Positions 17,459-26,329 of a DNA stretch of 64,000 nt are shown here, one piece after another (the first letter of the stretch is position 1; the number at the start of each line of letters is the position of its first letter). This stretch comes from Mannheimia bovis (GTDB lineage: Bacteria; Pseudomonadota; Gammaproteobacteria; Enterobacterales; Pasteurellaceae): positions 1,876,798 to 1,940,797 of the forward strand of contig NZ_CP061280.1 in assembly GCF_014541205.1 (NCBI RefSeq). Direction: 5' to 3'. The position numbers were made by a program, and so were the translations under genes. Below the pieces are notes generated by a model. It was not told the origin of the DNA. It searched no databases and saw only the letters and a list, made by a program, of their open reading frames with translations.

Positions 17459-17824
17459 CTATTTATTGTCTAAATCTAACTCTGCTTTATATTCGATATG
17501 ATCTTTACCTTCTAATTCAATATCAACATCTAATTCTTGCTGATTACGTTTGAATTTCAAATCGGCATCTCTATCTTTGATTTCAGATTTAACTAAATCA
17601 AAACCCTTGCTTTTAGCGTGCTCAATTGCTTTTTCCGCTAAACCACGCACATCTGTTCCTTTAACGTGGTATTCAACCTCAAATTCATTTTTACCTTGAA
17701 GCTCCGATTTAATTAATTTACCTTGTGGTTGATAAATTTCCTCAGGTACAGCCACCGCTTGAGCAAATGCGGTTGCAGAAGCGAACGTTGTTAAAATTAA
17801 TAATGCTTTATTTAAATTTTTCAT
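17459..17824 (-). CDS. Small secreted protein of unknown function
   Basis: 121 residues with a clear Sec signal peptide (MKNLNKALLILTTFASATAFA), cut near residue 21. The mature part is about 100 residues, very rich in Lys, Glu and Asp, and alternates beta strands: NEFEVEYHVKG, ADLKFKRNQQELDVDIELEG and HIEYKAELDLDNK. It has no Cys. The pattern suggests a small soluble periplasmic beta/alpha protein. I do not recognise the family. The ribosome-binding site AGGAG is strong. It is read in the same direction as the dGTPase-like gene, 100 bases downstream of it, but probably from its own promoter in that gap. Confidence 0.8.
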   Translation of the reverse strand: MKNLNKALLILTTFASATAFAQAVAVPEEIYQPQGKLIKSELQGKNEFEVEYHVKGTDVRGLAEKAIEHAKSKGFDLVKSEIKDRDADLKFKRNQQELDVDIELEGKDHIEYKAELDLDNK

Positions 17825-17923
17825 AAGAATCTCCTATTCTTCAGTTAAAAGTTGAGTTAATCAATCAACTATAATTTATGACTGAATGAATTTTAGATAG
17901 TTCATTTAATTTTTAAAAAATTG

Positions 17924-19249
17924 TTAAAAATTTTTAAAAAGTTTGAATGCCTGCCCGTCTGACATACTGGCTAAGTAGTCGCAGATTACTCTTGCCCGTT
18001 TAGTTTCTTCCGAATTTTGCCAACGTTCACGCACATTATTGGGTAATAATCGCATTGGATCACTGCTTAAAATATCAAACAGCTCCATCAAAATTCGCTG
18101 CCCTTTGCGTTCCACCCGTTGCGTTTTGGCATCACAAATCACATATTGATACACAAAATCTTTTAGAATTTTCAGTACACACGCCACATTTTCCGGAAGA
18201 TAAGCGTTATAACGTAGCAACGGCTCATCAAATTCAGGCAGTTCTTTCCAACGTACATTGGTTATAAAGTGATTGACTAAAGCCCCAATCACATCTTTAC
18301 GTTCATAGCGATGTTGTGAAAATAAATTTTTACTCATTTCAGATAAACGCTCTTTTATCCAATCTGATCCACTTTCTTTCAGTAATTTTTCCGCATTTTG
18401 CCAAGATTGCGGCGTTACCATTCCGCCGACAATCGCATCCTCCAAATCGTGCACGCCGTAGGCAATATCGTCTGCCAATTCCATAATGCTGCAATCAAGC
18501 GATTTATAACGGGTTTTATTCGGCTTTTTAGGATCTTTATTTTGTTCAACCGAGCAGAATTGTTGTTTATCTTTTTCACTTAAAGGAGCTAAAACCCAAT
18601 CGAAAAAGTGCTCATCATCATCAAAAATGCCTTTACTTTGAGGAAAATCGTGCAGATTAATGTGGTGAGTATTCTCCATTTCTGCTGGTTCAAGAGGAAA
18701 ACTTACGGATAATAATGATGGATATTTCATCACACCAAGCAAGGTACGACGAGTTAAATTCATACCTGCCCTTTCAGTGTAAGGCTCGAGCTGGGTCATA
18801 ATGCGAAAAGATTGAGCATTCCCTTCAAAACCGCCAAATTCACGCATTTTATAATTTAATGCCATCTCGCCACCGTGTCCAAAAGGTGGATGCCCGAGAT
18901 CGTGAGCAAAGCAGAGCGATTCAATCAGACTACGAGAAGGTAATAAAGCGGTCAAATTTTCTTCATCTTTTGCAAGTTTTGGATCAGAACAGACCGCTTG
19001 AAAGCCTGCTTTATCGTCTAATAATTTTTCACGCAAGCTACTGCCGATTTGTGCCACTTCCAACGAATGAGTTAAGCGGGTGCGGTAAAAATCGTCCTCC
19101 CCCACAGCGTGAATTTGCGTTTTCGCTTGTAAGCAGCGAAAGGCTTCGGAATGGAGTAACCTTGCTCTATCTCGTTGAAAAGGGGAGCGGTGATCTTGCT
19201 CACGCTTTTTATCTGCTAAGTAACGCTCAGTCCAAACCGCTGAAATCAT
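17924..19249 (-). CDS. dGTPase-like HD-domain triphosphohydrolase
   Basis: About 441 residues. The HD metal site is visible as RTRLTHSLEVAQIG (first His) and CFAHDLGHPPFGHGGE (His-Asp pair), followed by a late ADDIAYGVHDLEDA carrying the last Asp. Proteins of the Dgt family split deoxynucleoside triphosphates into nucleoside and triphosphate in the cytoplasm; this subgroup is usually annotated as deoxyguanosinetriphosphate triphosphohydrolase-like. I chose ATG 19249, which is preceded by GGAGG at 4 bases, over an upstream in-frame start at 19270. It is divergent from rlmD across about 80 bases. Confidence 0.9.
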   Translation of the reverse strand: MISAVWTERYLADKKREQDHRSPFQRDRARLLHSEAFRCLQAKTQIHAVGEDDFYRTRLTHSLEVAQIGSSLREKLLDDKAGFQAVCSDPKLAKDEENLTALLPSRSLIESLCFAHDLGHPPFGHGGEMALNYKMREFGGFEGNAQSFRIMTQLEPYTERAGMNLTRRTLLGVMKYPSLLSVSFPLEPAEMENTHHINLHDFPQSKGIFDDDEHFFDWVLAPLSEKDKQQFCSVEQNKDPKKPNKTRYKSLDCSIMELADDIAYGVHDLEDAIVGGMVTPQSWQNAEKLLKESGSDWIKERLSEMSKNLFSQHRYERKDVIGALVNHFITNVRWKELPEFDEPLLRYNAYLPENVACVLKILKDFVYQYVICDAKTQRVERKGQRILMELFDILSSDPMRLLPNNVRERWQNSEETKRARVICDYLASMSDGQAFKLFKNF

Positions 19250-19331
19250 ATTGCCTCCGTTTTCCACCAAATGCTTTTCTTATATAATAGGGCTAATTTC
19301 ACTTTATATCACAACAAGTTATAATAAAACA

Positions 19332-20648
19332 ATGGCTATTTTTTATTCCGAGAAATCTGCAAAAAAATCACAAAAGTCGACCGCTTACCAAACAGCAAGT
19401 ATTCAATCGTTGGACTATCAAGGCTTGGGGATTGCCAAAATTAACGGCAAAACGTGGTTTATTGAAAATGCCCTGCCCGATGAGCAAGTGGAATTTAAAG
19501 TCATTGAAGAAAAACGCCAATATGGACGCGGACAAGCGGTTAAAATTCTAAAAAAATCTGCAAATCGCACCCAGCCAAGCTGCGAGCTTTACGGTAAATG
19601 CGGTGGCTGCCAAATGCAGCATATTTCCCTTGATCTACAACGTGAGGCAAAGCAAACCGCCCTGTTTCAACGTCTGCAAAAATTGCAAAGCGATCCAATT
19701 GATTTCCAACCTATGATTATCGGCAACGATAAAGCCTACCGCCGCCGAGCAAAATTAAGCATTGCCATTCAAAATCAGCAATTACTGATGGGCTTTCGTT
19801 TGCAAAATTCCAACCAAATCATACCGCTTGCACAATGCGAAGTCTTGGTTGAACCACTTTCTAATCTCTTGCCTAAATTGCAAAACCTTGTGGCAAATTG
19901 GCAGAATAAGAAAAAACTAGGGCATATCGAATTAGTGCAAGCGGATAACACCACAGCACTATTTTTACGCCATTTAGGGCAATTATCGGCACAAGATCGT
20001 GAAAATTTACTTCAGTTTGCTGCACAAAATGCCCTGTCTGTTTTTCTAATGTGTGAAGAAAATCAGCTCGAACACCTGTACGGCGAGCTACCTTACTATG
20101 AAATTCATGGATTGAAACTGCAATTTTCCATTCGGGATTTTATTCAGGTAAACGGCGTGTTAAATGAACAAATGGTAGCGAAAGCCCTTGAGTGGTTAGA
20201 TTTATCCGCCAATGATCGGGTGCTCGATCTCTTTTGTGGAATGGGAAATTTCACCTTGCCGATTGCCAAAACCGCCAAATCGGTAGTCGGCATTGAGGGA
20301 GTTGAACCGATGGTGGAACAAGCTCGCTTAAATGCTACTGCAAGCGGTCTAGAAAATGTGGAATTTTACCAAACCAACCTAGACGAACCTTTTGCCGATA
20401 AGCCCTGGGCGAAAGCACCTTTTGATAAAGTGCTACTCGATCCGGCTCGCAACGGGGCATTATTTTGTTTAGACCACCTTGCCGCCCTCGACCCCGAGCG
20501 AATAGTTTATGTTTCTTGCAACCCTGCTACACTCGTGCGTGATGCGGAAAAATTACTGCAATTCGGCTACCGCTTAGAAAAAGTGGCAATGATTGATATG
20601 TTCCCACACACGGGGCATTTGGAATCGATTTCGTTGTTTCGCAAATAG
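19332..20648 (+). CDS. rlmD: 23S rRNA (uracil-1939-C5) methyltransferase
   Basis: 438 residues from ATG 19332; an upstream frame extension exists but has no homology. The order is a TRAM RNA-binding domain (about 18-75), an iron-sulphur cluster site with the close Cys triad CELYGKCGGC near residue 80-90 and a later Cys in LAQCEVL, then a Rossmann methyltransferase with VLDLFCGMGNFTLP near 300 and the catalytic Cys in VSCNPATLVRD near 398. Presence of TRAM and the length favour RlmD over RlmC. It methylates U1939 of 23S rRNA. Confidence 0.93.
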   Translation: MAIFYSEKSAKKSQKSTAYQTASIQSLDYQGLGIAKINGKTWFIENALPDEQVEFKVIEEKRQYGRGQAVKILKKSANRTQPSCELYGKCGGCQMQHISLDLQREAKQTALFQRLQKLQSDPIDFQPMIIGNDKAYRRRAKLSIAIQNQQLLMGFRLQNSNQIIPLAQCEVLVEPLSNLLPKLQNLVANWQNKKKLGHIELVQADNTTALFLRHLGQLSAQDRENLLQFAAQNALSVFLMCEENQLEHLYGELPYYEIHGLKLQFSIRDFIQVNGVLNEQMVAKALEWLDLSANDRVLDLFCGMGNFTLPIAKTAKSVVGIEGVEPMVEQARLNATASGLENVEFYQTNLDEPFADKPWAKAPFDKVLLDPARNGALFCLDHLAALDPERIVYVSCNPATLVRDAEKLLQFGYRLEKVAMIDMFPHTGHLESISLFRK

Positions 20649-20649
20649 C

Positions 20650-20674
20650 AAAAAGGCTACCGAAGTAGCCTTTT
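20650..20674. terminator. Bidirectional terminator between rlmD and bcr
   Basis: A perfect 10-bp stem AAAAGGCTAC (20651-20660) / GTAGCCTTTT (20665-20674) with a CGAA loop; A run on one side and T run on the other serve both convergent genes. Confidence 0.9.
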
Positions 20675-20676
20675 AA

Positions 20677-21861
20677 TTAATTTTTCCGATAACAGAGAAA
20701 ATAATACACCACACCTGCGGTAATGGTACACAATGCCATTGCATACAGCATTGGGGCTTCGCTGGTAATGGCGATGTGTGATAACCCTGCCCCGACAAGC
20801 GAGGCAATGCCAAAACGGGCGGTGCCAGCAACGCCGTTTGCCGTACCTGCCATTTGTGGGTAGCGGTCTAAAATCGCAGCCGAGGCGTTGCTGCCAATGG
20901 TGGAAAGCATTCCGATATAAAATGGCACGCCTAATGCCATCGCCCAGAACCCAAACTCAAACATCGCCGTTAAGGCAAGCCAAATACCGCCTAGCACTTG
21001 CAGGGCTAAGGCAATTTGCAACATTCTTTCCGAGCCGACTTTTACCACCATTTTGCTGTTGATGGCGGTCATAATCACCATTACCACCATATTTAAGCCG
21101 AAGAAGTAGCCAAAATACTCCTGCGAAATGCCATAAATGCCGATGTAAACAATCGAACCTGACGTAAGAAAACAGAAAATACCAGCAAAGGTTAAACCGC
21201 CAATCAGCACATAGCCTAAAGTTGGTTTATGCAACAAAAGCTCGGAGAAATTTTTTAAACTTTTACCAAAACTGAGTGGTAAGCGTTTTTCTGGCGGTAA
21301 AGTTTCTGGAATTTTCCAACTGATTAACGCCACACAAAGCAGCCCCATTGCCACCAGTACATAGAAAATCGAATGCCAATGGAAATATTTCGCCACATAA
21401 CCGCCAATAATTGGGGCAAGTAGCGGGGCGAGCATTGAAATAATCATAATGATCGACATTAAACGGGCGAATAGATTTTTCTCAAACAGATCCCGCACCA
21501 ATGCCCCAAGCACCACCGCCGGAGCGGAAGCACATAAGCCTTGAATTAAACGCAATATATAGAAAGTGTTGATATTTTCCACTTGCGTGAGGAAATAGGC
21601 GGCAATTGCCGAACCAATCAGCCCGATTAGAATAATAATTTTCCGCCCAAAGCTATCCGCCATTGGTCCCCAGAAAAGCTGCCCACAACCAAAACCTAAC
21701 GTAAATAAGGCCAAGGTGGTTTGCACCTTTTCTTGCGAAACGGCTAAATCTTTGGCGATATCCAAAAACGAAGGAAGATACATATCAATCGCGAGCGGTG
21801 GCATCATCGCCATCATACCGAGAATGATAAAAAAGCTGGGAGAAGGTCTTTTATTTTCCAT
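20677..21861 (-). CDS. bcr: Bcr/CflA-family MFS drug efflux transporter
   Basis: 394 residues with 12 membrane segments. The drug/H+ antiporter signatures are there: AIDMYLPSFLDIAKDL in helix 1, GQLFWGPMADSFGRKIII between helices 2 and 3, RLIQGLCASAPAVVLGALVRDLF in helix 4, and MLAPLLAPIIGGYV in helix 5. Such proteins export bicyclomycin, sulfonamides, chloramphenicol or peptides across the inner membrane. Its ATG overlaps the rsuA stop (TAATG), so the two are translationally coupled; the same pair is adjacent in E. coli. The true substrate is unknown. Confidence 0.9.
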   Translation of the reverse strand: MENKRPSPSFFIILGMMAMMPPLAIDMYLPSFLDIAKDLAVSQEKVQTTLALFTLGFGCGQLFWGPMADSFGRKIIILIGLIGSAIAAYFLTQVENINTFYILRLIQGLCASAPAVVLGALVRDLFEKNLFARLMSIIMIISMLAPLLAPIIGGYVAKYFHWHSIFYVLVAMGLLCVALISWKIPETLPPEKRLPLSFGKSLKNFSELLLHKPTLGYVLIGGLTFAGIFCFLTSGSIVYIGIYGISQEYFGYFFGLNMVVMVIMTAINSKMVVKVGSERMLQIALALQVLGGIWLALTAMFEFGFWAMALGVPFYIGMLSTIGSNASAAILDRYPQMAGTANGVAGTARFGIASLVGAGLSHIAITSEAPMLYAMALCTITAGVVYYFLCYRKN

Positions 21862-22553
21862 TAGAAACTCTCAATTTCGGCTTGTGTCAGCGGGCGGAAT
21901 TCGCCTTCGGCTAAGGTTTCATCTAACACCACATCGCCAATTCGCCAACGGTGCAGGGCTTCCACTTTATTACCTAAGGCAGCAAACATGCGTTTGACTT
22001 GGTGGTAACGCCCCTCGCTAATTGTTAGATTGACATTGTAATCATCTAAAATTTCAAGTTGAGCCGGCAAAGTCGGCTCTTTTTCACCACGCAGCAAAAT
22101 TCCCTCGGCCAATTTTTCCGCATAAAAATCTTCAACAGGATCGGCTAATGTGACTAAGTAAGTTTTTTCGCAGTGATGCTTGGGCGAGGTAATACGGTGC
22201 GACCATTTGCCGTCATCGGTTAATAACACCAACCCTGTGGTATCCACATCTAATCGCCCTGCGGTGTGTAATTTGGTCATCAGCGGATAGTCAAAAAATT
22301 GGAATACGGTCGGATATTCGCCATCATCATTCGAGCAGATATAGCCCTGTGGCTTATACAGCATAAAATACTGCCCCTCTTCCACCCATTCAAGCTGCTC
22401 ACCTTGGTAGCAAATTTCATCTTCTTGGCTAATTTTCACTGCTCCGCTTTTTTCAATTTTGCCATTAACTGTCACTTCGCCACTTTTCAGCACTTTCGCC
22501 GCTTGGGAGCGGGTTAAGCCGGTATTTTCAGCAATAAATTTATCTAAACGCAT
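21861..22553 (-). CDS. rsuA: 16S rRNA pseudouridine-516 synthase
   Basis: 230 residues. An N-terminal S4 RNA-binding domain (MRLDKFIAENTGLTRSQAAKVLKSGEVTVNG, residues 1-60) is followed by the RsuA-type catalytic domain with the nucleophilic Asp in AGRLDVDTTGLVLLTDDG near residue 100 and a C-terminal GRYHQVKRMFAALGN. It converts U516 of 16S rRNA to pseudouridine during 30S assembly. It is first in a two-gene unit with bcr. Confidence 0.94.
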   Translation of the reverse strand: MRLDKFIAENTGLTRSQAAKVLKSGEVTVNGKIEKSGAVKISQEDEICYQGEQLEWVEEGQYFMLYKPQGYICSNDDGEYPTVFQFFDYPLMTKLHTAGRLDVDTTGLVLLTDDGKWSHRITSPKHHCEKTYLVTLADPVEDFYAEKLAEGILLRGEKEPTLPAQLEILDDYNVNLTISEGRYHQVKRMFAALGNKVEALHRWRIGDVVLDETLAEGEFRPLTQAEIESF

Positions 22554-22633
22554 AGTTTCTCTTATTCATTAATTTACATCTCCCCCTCTTTGAGCCGTGA
22601 GGGGAGCTATATTATTTAAAAAATCACTCACAA

Positions 22634-23608
22634 TTATAGCACAACTTCTTGCACAAATTGGCTCTGTTCGTCCACAAGCGGTAGAGGTGAACCTTGCCAC
22701 GCTCGCAATAATTGTACCTGCATTAAATTTAGCGTATCTAACCCCGGTGTGCTATCAGGCGTGTATTGTTGAGCAAGCCTTGCCAGTTGGGTTAGCCCTA
22801 AACTGCTTTCAAGGCTTGAGCTAATCACTGCCATTATCCCCAACTGATGGGCTTGCTCAATTAGCTTTGTGCATTGTTGAATAGAGCCGATCAAGGTAGG
22901 TTTTAGCACGATAGCGGTCATATTTGGCTCTTTTTTTACCAAGAAATTCGGCTCTCGAACGGTTTCGTCCCACGCAATCGCAATGCCGGATTGCTCGGCA
23001 AATTGTCGGGAAAGTTCCGGTGTTTGGCAGGGTTCTTCAATAAACTGAATTCTGGGCTTATTTTCATTTGCAATTTTTTCGGCAAATTTGACCGCTTGTT
23101 CCAAGCTCCACAGGCGGTTAGCATCAAGCCTAAGCTGTAAATTCGGGAAAGTGTTCAGCAATAAATTTGCCTGTTCGCCCTCGTTTTCAGGATCTTGACC
23201 AATTTTGAGTTTCCCCAGCTGTTGCAATTGTGCCGTGCCGAAAGTTTGATACATTTTATCTAAATCGCCATAGCATAAAACGGCAGATTGATAATTCCCC
23301 TGCTTGCCCAATTCGCCATTTAATTCCGCCAAAGCACAACTTAGCCCAAAGGCAACGGAGGGAAAAAGTAAATCTAAGTCGTTTTCTTGCCCGATTTGCC
23401 ACGCTTTCAACCACGCTTTGGTTTGCTGCTCTGCTTGTTCTAGCGACTCTTCACTAAAAGTCGGCAATGGTGCAATTTCCCCCCAGCCGATTTGCTCGTT
23501 TTGCTGGAGTTTGACGATGAAGCCTTCCCGCTCGGTTAAAGTCTGTTTGCGTAATACCACGCCTGTTTGAATCGGCAAACGGTAGCGATAAAGCTGAACC
23601 TGTCGCAT
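22634..23608 (-). CDS. menC: o-Succinylbenzoate synthase
   Basis: 324 residues, an enolase-superfamily dehydratase of the menaquinone pathway. Family residues are visible: the base Lys in GKLKIGQ near 135, metal ligands in LRLDANRLWS, FIEEPC and IAWDETVRE, and the second Lys in IVLKPTLIGS near 235. It dehydrates SHCHC to o-succinylbenzoate. No other men gene is nearby; menaquinone would feed the anaerobic reductases implied by the TorD and Mo-cofactor genes. The 3-prime end holds an uptake signal (22674) inside the reading frame. Confidence 0.93.
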   Translation of the reverse strand: MRQVQLYRYRLPIQTGVVLRKQTLTEREGFIVKLQQNEQIGWGEIAPLPTFSEESLEQAEQQTKAWLKAWQIGQENDLDLLFPSVAFGLSCALAELNGELGKQGNYQSAVLCYGDLDKMYQTFGTAQLQQLGKLKIGQDPENEGEQANLLLNTFPNLQLRLDANRLWSLEQAVKFAEKIANENKPRIQFIEEPCQTPELSRQFAEQSGIAIAWDETVREPNFLVKKEPNMTAIVLKPTLIGSIQQCTKLIEQAHQLGIMAVISSSLESSLGLTQLARLAQQYTPDSTPGLDTLNLMQVQLLRAWQGSPLPLVDEQSQFVQEVVL

Positions 23609-23756
23609 TGGTTATCCCCAATAAATGTGCAAAATTTAATGATTATTCTACCGCTTGTTGGCGTAAAGCCCTAATAAATTCAAGCGAGCTAGTAAATTTC
23701 ACGGTTTTGGGCTAAAATATGCCGCAAATTTTTACAGAAAATTAACGAGAAAAAGA

Positions 23757-25838
23757 ATGGCTAACCAAAAACGAAAAATGCTTGTTACTTGTGCCTTGCC
23801 TTACGCCAACGGTGCAATTCATTTAGGTCATATGCTTGAGCATATTCAAGCGGATATTTGGGTGCGTTTTCAACGTATGCGTGGCAACGAGGTGCATTTT
23901 GTGTGTGCTGATGATGCCCACGGCACACCCATTATGCTTAACGCCAATAAACTAGGCATTACGCCGGAAGAATTAATCGCTAAAGCCAAAGCCGATCATA
24001 TTGCCGATTTTGAAGGTTTTAACATCAGCTTTGATAACTACCATTCAACTCACAGCGAAGAAAACCGTGAAATCACTAGCGAAATCTATAAAAAATTACG
24101 TGCGAACGGTTTTATTAAAAGCAAAGTGATTTCTCAACTTTTCGACCCTGAAAAAAATATGTTCTTGCCGGACCGTTTCGTGAAAGGTACTTGCCCGAAA
24201 TGTAAAGCGGAAGATCAGTATGGCGATAACTGCGAAGTATGTGCCTCAACTTATAGCCCGATGGATTTAATTAATCCACGCTCGGCAGTTTCCGGCTCAA
24301 CGCCTGTCGTGAAAGAATCTGAGCATTTCTTCTTCGATTTACCGAGTTTTGAAGGGATGTTAAAAGAGTGGACTCGCTCCGGCTCATTGCAATCTGAAAT
24401 CGCCAACAAAATGCAAGAGTGGTTTGAAAGCGGCTTGCAGCAATGGGATATCAGCCGTGATGCCCCTTATTTCGGCTTTGAAATTCCCGATGCACCGGGC
24501 AAATTCTTCTATGTGTGGCTCGATGCCCCTATCGGCTATATGGCATCGTTTAAAAATTTATGCGACCGCCAAGGCATTAACTTCGATGAATTTTGGCAAA
24601 AAGATTCTCAAACCGAACTTTATCACTTTATCGGTAAAGATATCGTTTACTTCCACAGTCTATTCTGGCCGGCGATGTTAGAAGGCAGCGGCTACCGCAA
24701 ACCGACTAACGTATTTGCTCACGGTTATGTGACCGTGGACGGGGCGAAGATGTCGAAATCTCGTGGCACATTCATTCAAGCCAGCACCTATTTAAAACAT
24801 ATCGACCCTGAATGTTTACGTTACTACTATGCGGCGAAATTAAACGACCGCATTGAAGATTTAGACTTCAGCCTTGATGATTTCGTACAACGTGTAAATA
24901 GCGATATCGTCAATAAATTAGTGAACCTTGCCTCTCGTAACGCCGGCTTTATCGCTAAACGTTTTGAGGGCAAATTAGCGGATAAATTGGACGATGAAGC
25001 CCTATTCAATGATTTCATCGCACAGGCGGAAACCATTGCCAATTACTACGAAAGCCGTGAATTTAACAAGGCAATTCGTGTGATTATGGAATTGACCGAT
25101 AAAGCAAACAAATATATTGATGATAAAGCCCCTTGGGTCATCGCTAAAGAAGAAGGGCGTGATGCGGAGTTGCAAGCCGTTTGCTCAATGGGCATTGAGT
25201 TATTCCGTATTTTGATGAGCTACTTAAAACCTGTTCTCCCACAATTAGCGGCACGTTCAGAGGCGTTTTTACAGACAACATTAACTTGGGATAATATTAC
25301 TACCCCATTATTAGGTCATACTCTTGCCCCATTCAAAGCATTATTCTCACGCCTTGAGAAAAGACAAATTGATGCGGTGATTGAAGAAACCAAAGCGTTA
25401 TTTGCCCAAGCAAACCAAGAGCCAAATAAAGAACCGGCTAAAACAGACGAGAAAAAAGGAAAACAAGCGGTGGAAAACACAGAAAATTCTGCAATCGAAC
25501 CGATTGCTGCTGAAATCACGATTGATGATTTTGCAAAATTAGATTTACGTGCAGCCAAAGTTTTACACTGCGAAGCCGTACCAAAATCAGATAAAATATT
25601 GCGTTTCGAACTAGACTTAGGCGACCACAAACGCCAAGTGTTCTCAGGCATTAAAGCCGCTTATCCAAACCCGGAAGAGTTAATCGGACGTTTTGTGATC
25701 GTGATTGCAAACCTCGCCCCTCGTAAAATGTCGTTTGGCTTATCTGAGGGAATGATTTTATCAGCCGGCACAGGCGGTGCGAATTTATTCTTGTTAGATG
25801 CAGACAGCGGTGTACAACCGGGTATGCAGGTAAAATAG
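23757..25838 (+). CDS. metG: Methionyl-tRNA synthetase
   Basis: 693 residues. It has a class I catalytic core with the HIGH-type motif in [12 protein letters not shown] near residue 21, a four-Cys zinc knuckle CPKC...CEVC near 146-162, and KMSKS as [11 protein letters not shown] near 335. An anticodon-binding helical domain follows, then a Lys/Glu/Ala-rich linker (about 550-590) and a C-terminal EMAP/Trbp111-like tRNA-binding domain (about 590-693). The linker is partly encoded by an uptake signal at 25463. It charges tRNA-Met. It is followed after 9 bases by ndk. Confidence 0.97.
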   Translation: MANQKRKMLVTCALPYANGAIHLGHMLEHIQADIWVRFQRMRGNEVHFVCADDAHGTPIMLNANKLGITPEELIAKAKADHIADFEGFNISFDNYHSTHSEENREITSEIYKKLRANGFIKSKVISQLFDPEKNMFLPDRFVKGTCPKCKAEDQYGDNCEVCASTYSPMDLINPRSAVSGSTPVVKESEHFFFDLPSFEGMLKEWTRSGSLQSEIANKMQEWFESGLQQWDISRDAPYFGFEIPDAPGKFFYVWLDAPIGYMASFKNLCDRQGINFDEFWQKDSQTELYHFIGKDIVYFHSLFWPAMLEGSGYRKPTNVFAHGYVTVDGAKMSKSRGTFIQASTYLKHIDPECLRYYYAAKLNDRIEDLDFSLDDFVQRVNSDIVNKLVNLASRNAGFIAKRFEGKLADKLDDEALFNDFIAQAETIANYYESREFNKAIRVIMELTDKANKYIDDKAPWVIAKEEGRDAELQAVCSMGIELFRILMSYLKPVLPQLAARSEAFLQTTLTWDNITTPLLGHTLAPFKALFSRLEKRQIDAVIEETKALFAQANQEPNKEPAKTDEKKGKQAVENTENSAIEPIAAEITIDDFAKLDLRAAKVLHCEAVPKSDKILRFELDLGDHKRQVFSGIKAAYPNPEELIGRFVIVIANLAPRKMSFGLSEGMILSAGTGGANLFLLDADSGVQPGMQVK
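25463..25495 (+). repeat. Uptake signal inside the metG linker
   Basis: ACAAGCGGT at 25463-25471 with the GC of the second block at positions 29-30 (TTCTGCAAT). It encodes a stretch near residue 570, in the flexible linker before the tRNA-binding domain. Confidence 0.8.
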
Positions 25839-25847
25839 GAGAATTAT

Positions 25848-26264
25848 ATGCTTCAACAAACTCTTTCTATCATTAAACCGGATGCCACACGTCGTAATTT
25901 AATAGGGCAAGTATTGGCTGAAATTGAAAAAGGTGGACTAAAAGTCAAAGCACTGAAAATGTTGCATTTAACCGCAGAACAAGCTGGTGGGTTCTACGCT
26001 GAACATCAAGGCAAAGAATTTTTTGAGCCGTTAGTAGAATTTATGACGAGCGAGCCGATTGTGGTTGCCGTATTAGAAGGCGAAAATGCCGTTCAGCACT
26101 ACCGAGCGTTAATGGGGGCAACTGATCCAACAAAACGTGAAAAAGGCACAATCCGTGATAAATTTGCATTAAGCTACCGTGAAAATTCCGTTCACGGTTC
26201 TGATTCGGAAGAATCGGCAAAACGTGAAATTGCTTATTTCTTCGTGCCGAGTGAGATTGTTTAG
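25848..26264 (+). CDS. ndk: Nucleoside diphosphate kinase
   Basis: 138 residues. It has N-terminal [15 protein letters not shown], the phosphate-binding [14 protein letters not shown] near residue 90, and the phospho-accepting His in [12 protein letters not shown] near 117. It equilibrates the gamma phosphate among nucleoside and deoxynucleoside triphosphates. The Shine-Dalgarno AGGAG overlaps the metG stop TAG, so the two genes are coupled. A strong terminator follows. Confidence 0.97.
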   Translation: MLQQTLSIIKPDATRRNLIGQVLAEIEKGGLKVKALKMLHLTAEQAGGFYAEHQGKEFFEPLVEFMTSEPIVVAVLEGENAVQHYRALMGATDPTKREKGTIRDKFALSYRENSVHGSDSEESAKREIAYFFVPSEIV

Positions 26265-26285
26265 CACTTCAGAAAACAAACTAAG

Positions 26286-26317
26286 AAGCGAGAACATCAT
26301 TGTGTTCTCGCTTTTTT
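26286..26317 (+). terminator. Rho-independent terminator of metG-ndk
   Basis: An 11-bp stem AAGCGAGAACA (26286-26296) / TGTTCTCGCTT (26303-26313) with a 6-base loop and TTTTTT. It also faces lptD from the other side. Confidence 0.92.
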
Positions 26318-26329
26318 ACTTAAAAATAC

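Noticed and set aside
22571-22633. Terminator between menC and rsuA
   Set aside because: A CTCCCCCTC/GAGGGGAG stem with one bulge exists, but T runs are poor and the fold is weak, so I did not annotate it.
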